The position numbers and the translations under genes were made by a program. Below are positions 4,992-11,062 of a stretch of DNA of 15,629 nucleotides, one piece after another; the first letter of the stretch is position 1; the number at the start of each line of letters is the position of its first letter. Origin of the DNA: Caulobacteraceae bacterium (GTDB lineage Bacteria > Pseudomonadota > Alphaproteobacteria > Caulobacterales > Caulobacteraceae); the NCBI GenBank assembly GCA_003161535.1, contig PMOM01000195.1, positions 1 to 15,629 on the forward strand. Direction: 5' to 3'. The notes under the pieces were generated by a model. It saw only the letters and a program-made list of their open reading frames with translations. It had not been told where the DNA came from and searched no databases.

Positions 4992-7976
4992 TCAATTTAT
5001 TGTCGGTGCGGTGACCAGGGGCGCGTCGGGCCTGTCGAACACAACCTCGGCGGTCAGGTCCGGCAGGGAGCCGCCGGTCGCCGGCACCACCAGGCGTTTG
5101 GGGTCTTTCAGGCGCATGTGCAGGCGTTCGGCCTGTTCGGGGTCGAGCTGGAAGTCATAGGCCCCGGCGCTCAGGTGCTCGAAGTCGGCGGTGCCGTCGT
5201 ATTCGGTGGAGGCCTCCAGGGGCGTCCCGTGTTCGGGGACGAGGCGAACGCGCACGGCTGACAATCCGACCAGCGCTCCGTCCTGCATCAGCACGACGTG
5301 GGCGATCAGTTCGCTGCTGGCGGTGATCGGATAGGGGACCCGAATCACCAGGCCGGGCCTGGGCGTGAAGATGACGGTGTGCGGCGGCGACTCCACGAAG
5401 GGATCGTCGATGGCGTCCAGCCCCACCTGCAGCCGGGCCGTCGGCGAGGAGCCCAGGCCGGTGATGAAGACGCGGCCCTTGGCGTCGGTCACCGCCTTGC
5501 TCGCCCCCCCATCGATGCTGACATTGGCCACCGGCTTGTCGCCCGGCTCATAGACGCCGCTGCCGCTGTTATCGACGAAGGAATCGAAGGCGACGCTGCC
5601 CCCCGCCGCCGGGCCCGGACGAGTGACCACATAGCGCCGGCTGGCCGGATCGAACACCAGACCGAAGGCGAAGGAGACGCCGATCTGCCAGACATTGGTT
5701 GGCGTGGTGTAATTGCCGCTCACCGACAGGTCGCCATAGCGGGTGTGCATGATCGTCCCGGCCTGAAACGTGGTGTCCCGGCCGGCGAAGGACTGGCCAA
5801 GGCCCAGGTGCAGGGTGGTGGTCTTGGTCAGATCGTGGTCGGCGGTCACGCTGAGGTCGGCGACCTGAAACTTCGGTGTGATGTCGTAGTCCAGGCTGGC
5901 GCGCAGTTGCCATCTGAACTTGTAGAAGGTCGAGGCGGACAGATTGCCGGTGGTGACGGTGCTGCCGGCGGCCGCCGGCGTGGTGCTGGCCAGGGCCCCG
6001 GGCATGCCGTTGGCCAGGGCGACGCTCGCCGCGTTGGCCGAAACCGGAGTGACATTGGCCGGCGGGGGCGGGGCGTTGGACTGGAAATCCACCGAGTTCG
6101 ACAGCAGGATGTCGCGCACGGTGACCGAGGAGTGAAAGCTCCCGATCAGGCTCGAAGAGTGGTCGGCGAAGACATTGTAGGATCCCCCCAGGCTAAGGGG
6201 CAGCAGAAGGCGTTTGAACGGCTGCAGGTTGAAATCCATGTCGACTTCGCTGTGGCTCACCAGCACGCGAGGATCGGCGCCGCTGCCCACGGTCTCGTCG
6301 AGAAAGCCACCCTGATATTCGGCGTGGCGCACGACGGTCGAGATGCCGAAGAGTTTGCCGGCCAGCCCCAGGGATTCGGCCGAGCCGCCCCGGTTGTCCC
6401 CGGCCGCGTCCAGTTGCACCGAGAAGCCCAGAAACGACGAGCGCGTCCCGGCGGTGATCATGAAGCGCCGCAGGCCATTGGGCGGGGTATAGGCGGCCAG
6501 GCCACCGATCAGGGTCACGCCTTCGGTCAGGCCATAGGCGGCGTCGGCGGTCAGCCGCAGCGCGCCGGTTCCCGGCGTCACCGGCTGGCCTGGCGCCAGC
6601 TTTTGCACATTGATCAGCGGCGTGTCTTGCTGGACGACGCCCATCTCGAAGGTCAACTTGCCCTTGGCCAGTTGGCCGCCGCCGACATTGACGATCCGCG
6701 TGGTTTCGCTGCGCACCCCGCCTGGGCCATTGAGGACGATGCGGATCACGTTCAGCCCGCGCACCAGGGGCACGTTGAGGAATTCATACCGCCCCTGCAC
6801 CGGGGTTCTCTGGCCGCTGCGCAGGACATCGTTGATGTAAAGCTCGGCGTCATAGCCGATCGGCAGGTCGCCGCGCAGGTCGATGTGATTGAAGACGCTG
6901 GTCTGTTCCAGCGGCGCGGTGGTGAAGGCGAAGCCCCGGCCGCCCGTGCCGCGCGGGCCTAGCGCCAGGACCGGGGTGAAGACATCGCCGGCGCTGGCGC
7001 TGGTGGCGTTAATCGGGCCAAGCAGGCCGCCCTTGACGTCGTGCCGCTCGAAGGTGGCCTGGACGCTGGAGAGCTGGCCGTTCAGGTCCGAGCCGAGGAA
7101 ACCCCGGAAGCCCGTGTAAAGCAGGTCATCGGCCACGCGGATTTCGTAGCCGCGCGGAAATTGCGGGGAAATGGCGCTGCCGCCGCTCTGCAGCGAGATG
7201 TCGAAGGCCGGCGGACTGAACAGCAAATAGGGCGAGACAATGCGCAGGGCCGGCTCGGCGCCTTCGACGTCCGGCCGCAGGGCGCGCAGCTGCGCGACGC
7301 GCTCCAGTCGGGCCTGGATCGGCAGCTTCTCGGTGGCCTTGAGCTTGAGCTGCAGCGCCTCGACGTCGGTGGTGATCTTGACCGGCAGGATGCGCTCCAG
7401 CGCCGAGGCCCGCACGTAGATGTCGACACCCGTGGCGGCGATGTCCAGCGGCGTGAGGTTCAGATCGCGTCCGTTCAGGCGGCCGACCCCGCTGGCCAGA
7501 TCGATGAGCAACGCCTGCTGAGCCTGACCCAAAGATCCGCTCACCCGCCGCTCGGTGGGCGATACAGTGATATTCAGGTCCAGCAGACGGGCGAGTTCCC
7601 CCAGCGGCAGCAGGGGATCGTCGGGCGATCCGTAGGCCGGCAGGGCGTCGGTGAGGGTAACTCCGTCCAGATCCACGGCCAGCAACAGCAGATCTTCGTC
7701 GTGGATTTCCGCCTTGGGGACGGCGGTCGCGGCCGCCAGGGCGGGGGGCCCGGCTTGCGGTGGAGGCGCGGCGGGTCTGGTCGGGACGGCCGTGCGCGGC
7801 CCGGCTGTATCCGTGGGCGTCGACGGGCTAGCGGCGGCCAGGGCGACCGCGGGCCACCCCCCGGTCAAACCAACAAGCGCCAGGGCCAGCCAGGAGGCCC
7901 AACTACGGAGTTTTGAAGGTTGTTGTCGCAACCACTCGACCCGGGGCCGTGTCGTCGTCCTTGAAACTGATTTCAA
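4992..7976 (-). CDS. Divergent fimbrial outer-membrane usher
   Basis: Large outer-membrane protein expected to assemble and secrete the DUF4402 pilins. Layout of the 994 aa: signal peptide (hydrophobic 29-48); Pro/Ala/Thr linker (49-88); periplasmic N-terminal domain (about 89-225) made of two similar half-repeats around PLLPLGELARLLDLNITVSP and DIYVRASALERILPVKITTD; a beta-barrel with a plug-like insert (about 363-432, GYDAELYINDVLRSGQ..EFLNVPLVRGLNVIRIVLNG); more barrel strands to about 780; then two Ig-like C-terminal domains (about 790-880 and 885-980), the first starting FDSFVDNSGSGVYEPGDKPV as in CNA-B/SdrD-type folds. The order matches chaperone-usher ushers, but sequence similarity to PapC-type ushers is low. 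No cysteine is present. The frame opens with TTG at 7976, overlapping the chaperone gene by 74 bp; a second TTG at 7931 would give a more usual signal peptide and a 29-bp overlap. Translational coupling is likely with either start. Confidence 0.82.
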   Translation of the reverse strand: MKSVSRTTTRPRVEWLRQQPSKLRSWASWLALALVGLTGGWPAVALAAASPSTPTDTAGPRTAVPTRPAAPPPQAGPPALAAATAVPKAEIHDEDLLLLAVDLDGVTLTDALPAYGSPDDPLLPLGELARLLDLNITVSPTERRVSGSLGQAQQALLIDLASGVGRLNGRDLNLTPLDIAATGVDIYVRASALERILPVKITTDVEALQLKLKATEKLPIQARLERVAQLRALRPDVEGAEPALRIVSPYLLFSPPAFDISLQSGGSAISPQFPRGYEIRVADDLLYTGFRGFLGSDLNGQLSSVQATFERHDVKGGLLGPINATSASAGDVFTPVLALGPRGTGGRGFAFTTAPLEQTSVFNHIDLRGDLPIGYDAELYINDVLRSGQRTPVQGRYEFLNVPLVRGLNVIRIVLNGPGGVRSETTRIVNVGGGQLAKGKLTFEMGVVQQDTPLINVQKLAPGQPVTPGTGALRLTADAAYGLTEGVTLIGGLAAYTPPNGLRRFMITAGTRSSFLGFSVQLDAAGDNRGGSAESLGLAGKLFGISTVVRHAEYQGGFLDETVGSGADPRVLVSHSEVDMDFNLQPFKRLLLPLSLGGSYNVFADHSSSLIGSFHSSVTVRDILLSNSVDFQSNAPPPPANVTPVSANAASVALANGMPGALASTTPAAAGSTVTTGNLSASTFYKFRWQLRASLDYDITPKFQVADLSVTADHDLTKTTTLHLGLGQSFAGRDTTFQAGTIMHTRYGDLSVSGNYTTPTNVWQIGVSFAFGLVFDPASRRYVVTRPGPAAGGSVAFDSFVDNSGSGVYEPGDKPVANVSIDGGASKAVTDAKGRVFITGLGSSPTARLQVGLDAIDDPFVESPPHTVIFTPRPGLVIRVPYPITASSELIAHVVLMQDGALVGLSAVRVRLVPEHGTPLEASTEYDGTADFEHLSAGAYDFQLDPEQAERLHMRLKDPKRLVVPATGGSLPDLTAEVVFDRPDAPLVTAPTIN

Positions 7977-8922
7977 GTTGCTCGCCGGGCGCGGGCGTCC
8001 GCTTTAAGGGGATCTGCATCTGTCGGTGATCGATTTCCGTATAAACGCCGACGCCGCGCGCCAGGCCCAGGGGGTCCTTGGAGCCCTTCTCCTTGGCGCC
8101 GCGCACCTCGATATTGCCGAACAGGGAGCTCGTCCCCGATCGAACGATTTCGAATTTCAGCACCGAGATTGGGCGGGGCGGAGAGGCGCCATCGGGCGAC
8201 AGATTCTCCGTCGTGATGCTTACCTTCTCGATGCTTCCGCGCACGTCGGGCGGGCCGACGCGGATGATCAGCGGAATGCTGATCCCGAAGACCGAGTTGA
8301 TCTGAAACCGCAGCTCCCGCGGATTGCCGATGGCGGCCTGCTCGGCGGTGAGACCGATGTCCCTGGGCGGAATGGTGGTGACCGTCAGGTGGGTTCGATA
8401 TTCGCCCGGCTGCGGCGGATTGCCGGCCGCGCCCGCCACCGGCGCTTCGGCGCGGATGCGGATGGTCTGGCCCTTGCCTGGCGCCAGGGTGGCGCGACGC
8501 GGCGCCGTCACCACCATGGCTTTGGCGGACAACAGCTTATCGAGATAGGGCTTGAGGTCTGGCTTGCTCGCGGCTTCGTCCACGGCCACGATCTGTCCGT
8601 CGGGAAGCATGATCCGGTCGACCAGCTGGATATCGAAGGTGGCCGGCCCCGTGCCCTGGTTGAAGACGTAGACGGTGGCCGTCCGTCCCAGGTGGTCAAA
8701 GGTGACGCGCTTGGGCGAAATGTTCAGGTTGGCGTGAATGTTGTTGGTCGGCGCCACTGTCGTGGCGGCCGGAGGCGTGGCGGCGGTCGCGCGGGCCGTC
8801 CCTTGGGCGATGGCCACGCACGCAAACGCGGAGAAGACGCCGAACAAAACAGCGGGAGCCAACCATGCGCCCGCGCGGCGAGCGTAGAGCCGCGTGGGCG
8901 AAGTTGCCGCCTTGCCTGCCAT
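7903..8922 (-). CDS. PapD-like periplasmic fimbrial chaperone
   Basis: The chaperone would bind nascent pilins in the periplasm and donate a strand to complete their fold before delivery to the usher. The 339-aa product has a long signal sequence (about 1-40) and an Ala/Thr/Pro linker. Domain 1 (about 64-215) contains NISPKRVTFDHLGRTATVYV and APGKGQTIRIRAEAP, which correspond to the conserved Arg-containing first strand and the basic/QTIRI strand of PapD-like chaperones, followed by GEYRTHLTVTTIPP. Domain 2 (about 225-339) is more variable. Length is above the usual 230-250 aa, partly through the N-terminal linker. ATG 8922 is chosen; an upstream GTG at 9000 would add 26 residues with no signal-peptide features and no ribosome-binding site. 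It follows the third subunit gene by 96 bp and overlaps the usher gene. Confidence 0.87.
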   Translation of the reverse strand: MAGKAATSPTRLYARRAGAWLAPAVLFGVFSAFACVAIAQGTARATAATPPAATTVAPTNNIHANLNISPKRVTFDHLGRTATVYVFNQGTGPATFDIQLVDRIMLPDGQIVAVDEAASKPDLKPYLDKLLSAKAMVVTAPRRATLAPGKGQTIRIRAEAPVAGAAGNPPQPGEYRTHLTVTTIPPRDIGLTAEQAAIGNPRELRFQINSVFGISIPLIIRVGPPDVRGSIEKVSITTENLSPDGASPPRPISVLKFEIVRSGTSSLFGNIEVRGAKEKGSKDPLGLARGVGVYTEIDHRQMQIPLKRTPAPGEQLEISFKDDDTAPGRVVATTTFKTP

Positions 8923-9018
8923 GCGCCGCGTCCGCCAAGTCGATCCGGCCCCAGGACCGTGGAGAGGAGGCAAATCTTGAAGGTTTCCGATTAATCCCAC
9001 GTGAACATTGCCCCGGCG

Positions 9019-9591
9019 CTAATTGTACGAGGCGATCACGGTCAGCACGCCCTTGTAATTGCCAGGTACAAGGTTGTTGCCCGCGGTCACCGCCCCGCCG
9101 ACGCTGAAGCTCAGGACCCCGCCGTTCAGCGTTCCGACCACCGCGACCGGTCCGCTGAACATGCTTCCGGTCACCACGCCGGGGACGACACCTGCCCCGG
9201 CGCCCAATCCGGGGGTGGCGCCAACCGGACTGACCGTGCTCACCGTAATGGTGTTGGCGCCGCCTGCTTGCACCACATCCACCGTGGCCGGCACCGACAT
9301 CGATAGGGCCGAACCCCCGCTGGAGACCGCGACGTTGGCGGTGGAACTGGTCACGCCGCCGCTCACCCCGCTGCCCACCGCCGCCGGTATGTTGGCCATG
9401 CCGCTGTTGACGATGGTGTTGACGGTGGACGCCTGGACGGTGAAGGTCAGGTTCTGCGTCACCGTGATCGAGGCTGGGTCATTGACCTGGGCGGTGGCCT
9501 GGGTCACCGAGCTGGCGCTGTTCTGCGCGCGCGACGCCGAAGCGCCAAGCGCCGCGGCGGCCAATATCGTCAGGGCGAGGAAGGCGCGCAT
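9019..9591 (-). CDS. Third, divergent DUF4402-like fimbrial subunit
   Basis: Secreted 190-aa protein: signal peptide MRAFLALTILAAAALGASASRA, then QNSASS, the same mature start (AQNSA) as the two neighbouring pilins. The body is rich in Val, Ser, Ala, Gly and Thr with no cysteine. It keeps the family's ends: SITVTQNLTFT near the N-terminus, and GGAVTAGNNLVPGNYKGVLT leading to a last strand that ends IASYN. The central part (about 55-140) is a Gly/Ser-rich sequence not shared with the other subunits. ATG 9591 is preferred over ATG 9603 because GAGG lies six bases upstream of it and the other has no ribosome-binding site. It is probably a minor or linker pilin, 116 bp downstream of a major pilin and 96 bp ahead of the chaperone. 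The exact role is inferred from position. Confidence 0.78.
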   Translation of the reverse strand: MRAFLALTILAAAALGASASRAQNSASSVTQATAQVNDPASITVTQNLTFTVQASTVNTIVNSGMANIPAAVGSGVSGGVTSSTANVAVSSGGSALSMSVPATVDVVQAGGANTITVSTVSPVGATPGLGAGAGVVPGVVTGSMFSGPVAVVGTLNGGVLSFSVGGAVTAGNNLVPGNYKGVLTVIASYN

Positions 9592-9640
9592 GGGAAGCCT
9601 CATAGCACGACACCCGCGCTCGGCGTAGCGCGACGTGCGA

Positions 9641-9708
9641 GGCGGCCCCGCCCGACCTGGGAAGGACCGCCCTTGCGCGTTCAAATTCAGTCGATGCCGG
9701 TGTCGGCC
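9641..9708 (-). repeat. Intergenic repeat copy A with hairpin (9641-9671)
   Basis: This 68-bp block, following the second pilin gene, is a near copy of 10251-10318. The 37 bp at 9672-9708 are identical in the two copies. On the minus strand the rest folds as GGCGGUCC / GGGCCGCC (8 bp with one U-G pair) around a 15-nt region with an inner CCC/GGG stem. It may be a 3'-end, processing or stability element between pilin cistrons. Confidence 0.7.
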
Positions 9709-10226
9709 TAGTTGTAGGCGACGGTGACGGCGAGGTTGCCGGTGTAGGCGGCCGATGTGGTGGTGGTGGTTACCGGAAATGAGCCGCCCACGCCGAACGT
9801 GGCGCTGCCGGTCGAGCCGATGGCGCCGGTGAGGGTGCCGGTCGCGGCGGTGGTGGTGGTGGTGACGACCAGGGTGTTGGAGCCCGAGGTCAGGTTGAAG
9901 CTCGGGGCGCTGATCGAAAAGGTCTGGCCGCCTTCGCCGCCGACGGTGTAGGTCGCCCGGCCGCTGGCCGCCGAGCCGCCGGCCGTGGCGTTGCCGCCGG
10001 TGAACGTTCGGGCGCCCGAGGTAGGATCAATGGTCACCGTGGTGGTGGTGTCGGTGGGCTTGATGACCGTGCCGAAGGCCAGCAGGGTGTTGTTGGCGAT
10101 GGTGATCGGCTGGATGACGGTCGCCGAAGACGTAGTCGTCGAGAGGGCCGAATTCTGGGCCAGGGCCGGAGCGGCCAGGGCGCTAAGCGCGGCGGCGCCG
10201 ACGGCGATCTTCAGAGCGAGATTCAT
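9708..10226 (-). CDS. DUF4402 major pilin, copy A
   Basis: The 172-aa fimbrial subunit starts with signal peptide MNLALKIAVGAAALSALAAPALA and is cut before QNSALSTTT, likely the free N-terminal donor strand. The DUF4402 pattern follows: ATVIQPITIANNTLLAFGTV, ARTFTGG, ATYTVGGEGGQTFSISAP, FGVGGSFPVTTTTT, and the last strand GNLAVTVAYN with penultimate Tyr for chaperone binding. There are no cysteines; Thr runs (up to six) are striking. The ribosome-binding site AAGGA is six bases before the ATG. It differs from copy B (10322-10840) at about 18 of 172 residues by eye and shares its downstream spacer, so the pair arose by a tandem duplication of gene plus spacer. Two strong, near-identical pilin genes at the front of the operon point to the main shaft subunit. 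Confidence 0.88.
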   Translation of the reverse strand: MNLALKIAVGAAALSALAAPALAQNSALSTTTSSATVIQPITIANNTLLAFGTVIKPTDTTTTVTIDPTSGARTFTGGNATAGGSAASGRATYTVGGEGGQTFSISAPSFNLTSGSNTLVVTTTTTAATGTLTGAIGSTGSATFGVGGSFPVTTTTTSAAYTGNLAVTVAYN

Positions 10227-10250
10227 GTCAATCCTTTCCAGGGTTCAAGG

Positions 10251-10318
10251 GGCGGCCCAGCCCGATCAGGGGAGGGCCGCACTTGCGCGTTCAAATTCAG
10301 TCGATGCCGGTGTCGGCC
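10251..10318 (-). repeat. Intergenic repeat copy B with hairpin (10252-10280)
   Basis: Second copy of the 68-bp pilin spacer, located between the two major pilin genes. Positions 10282-10318 are identical to 9672-9708. The hairpin has a perfect 7-bp stem GCGGCCC / GGGCCGC with an inner CCC/GGG stem, so pairing is kept although the sequence differs from copy A. The gene B side also has a 4-nt difference (agtt) that changes the stop codon from TAG in copy A to TAA. Confidence 0.7.
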
Positions 10319-10321
10319 AGT

Positions 10322-10840
10322 TTAGTTGTAGGCGACGGTGACGGCGAGGTTGCCGGTGTAGGCCGCCGAAACCGTGGTGGTGGCGACCGGGATCGAACCG
10401 CCGACGCCGAACGTGGCGCTGCCGGTCGATCCGATCGCGCCGCTGAGCGTGCCGGTGGCGGCGGTCGTGGTGGTGGTGACCACCAGGGTGTTGGCGCCCG
10501 AGGTCAGGTCGAAGCTCGGCGCGCTGATCGAAAAGGTCTGACCGCCTTCGCCGCCCACCGTATAGGTGGCCCGGCCGCTGGCCGCCGAACCGCCCGCCAC
10601 GCCATTGCCGCCAGTAAACGTACGGGCGCCCGATGTGGGGTCTATGGTCACGGTGGTCGTCGTGGTCGTCGGCTTAATCACGGTGCCGAAGGCCAGCAGG
10701 GTGTTGTTGGTCAGGGTGATCGGCTGGATGATGGTCGCCGAAGCCGTGGTCGTCGAGAGGGCCGAATTCTGCGCCAGGGCCGGAACGGCCAGGGCGGAGA
10801 GGACGGCCGCTGCGGCGGCGATCTTCAGGGCGAGTTTCAT
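10322..10840 (-). CDS. DUF4402 major pilin, copy B (first gene of the fimbria operon)
   Basis: The 172-aa product has signal peptide MKLALKIAAAAAVLSALAVPALA, mature start QNSALSTTT, DUF4402 core (ATIIQPITLTNNTLLAFGTV, ATYTVGGEGGQTFSISAP, FGVGGSIPVATTTV) and terminal strand GNLAVTVAYN. It is near-identical to copy A, with changes concentrated in the signal peptide and in exposed-looking loops (GGNGVAGG against GGNATAGG; VATTTVS against VTTTTTS). ATG 10840 is chosen because it gives the same signal peptide as copy A and has AAGGA nine bases upstream; the frame is open 204 bp further up, but that stretch does not look coding. As the promoter-proximal gene it is probably the most abundant product. 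Polymerisation would be by donor-strand exchange through the chaperone and usher encoded downstream. Confidence 0.88.
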   Translation of the reverse strand: MKLALKIAAAAAVLSALAVPALAQNSALSTTTASATIIQPITLTNNTLLAFGTVIKPTTTTTTVTIDPTSGARTFTGGNGVAGGSAASGRATYTVGGEGGQTFSISAPSFDLTSGANTLVVTTTTTAATGTLSGAIGSTGSATFGVGGSIPVATTTVSAAYTGNLAVTVAYN

Positions 10841-10961
10841 GCTACCAATTCCTTGGGGGCTGCGTCCCGGAGGGGACAAGGTTTTTGTCGAGGGGTGATC
10901 CGCGTGCAATCCCGCCACGTCATGGTCGGGGCAAAGCACACGAATCATGCTTGAGGATTGG

Positions 10962-10990
10962 TAAATGGGGCATGATGTTCCCCATGTCAA
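10962..10990 (-). promoter_or_regulatory. Candidate promoter/operator region of the fimbria operon
   Basis: On the minus strand a perfect TTGACA (10990-10985) sits 17 nt before CATTTA (10967-10962), a poor -10. A perfect inverted repeat ATGGGG / CCCCAT with 9-nt spacer (10965-10970 and 10980-10985) lies between and over these boxes, as an operator would. The rest of the 204-bp gap between the operon and the phosphoesterase holds no gene that I can support. Confidence 0.35.
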
Positions 10991-10991
10991 C

Positions 10992-11062
10992 GGCCTTGTG
11001 TACCGCTCACTCAAAAAAAGGGCACATGGCCTTATACCGCTCACTCAAAATAGAGGGCTCAT
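10992..11062. repeat. Tandem direct repeat, 36 + 35 bp, duplicating the end of the phosphoesterase gene
   Basis: Unit 1 (10992-11027) and unit 2 (11028-11062) abut. They share a perfect 16-bp core, taccgctcactcaaaa (11001-11016 and 11035-11050), with matching flanks (ggcctt at the start; ggg and cat at the end). Unit 2 includes the last codons and the stop of the phosphoesterase gene; unit 1 is a diverged extra copy just after it. Confidence 0.8.
11013..11033 (-). terminator. Possible intrinsic terminator of the phosphoesterase gene
   Basis: Minus-strand RNA would read AAGGC-CAUGU-GCCCUU followed by further U residues (seven T in a row including the stem end): a short 5-bp stem with one bulge and a U-tract, about 12 nt past the stop codon. 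The stem is weak, but this is the only hairpin with a U-run that I found in the window. It lies in repeat unit 1. Confidence 0.35.

Noticed and set aside
5298..6962. Long open frame of 554 codons on the plus strand.
   Set aside because: It lies wholly antisense to the usher, its composition (Gly/Arg/Ala/Asp-rich, no recognisable motif) is that of a high-GC shadow frame, and the usher frame explains the region.
9708..10840. CRISPR-like or satellite repeat suggested by the many repeated gtg units.
   Set aside because: The repeats are codon runs inside two homologous pilin genes; there is no regular repeat-spacer pattern.
10841..10960. Sigma-54 type -24/-12 site ahead of the first pilin (GTGGCGGGATTGCACG on the minus strand).
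   Set aside because: The GG and GC dinucleotides do not have the required 10-nt spacing.
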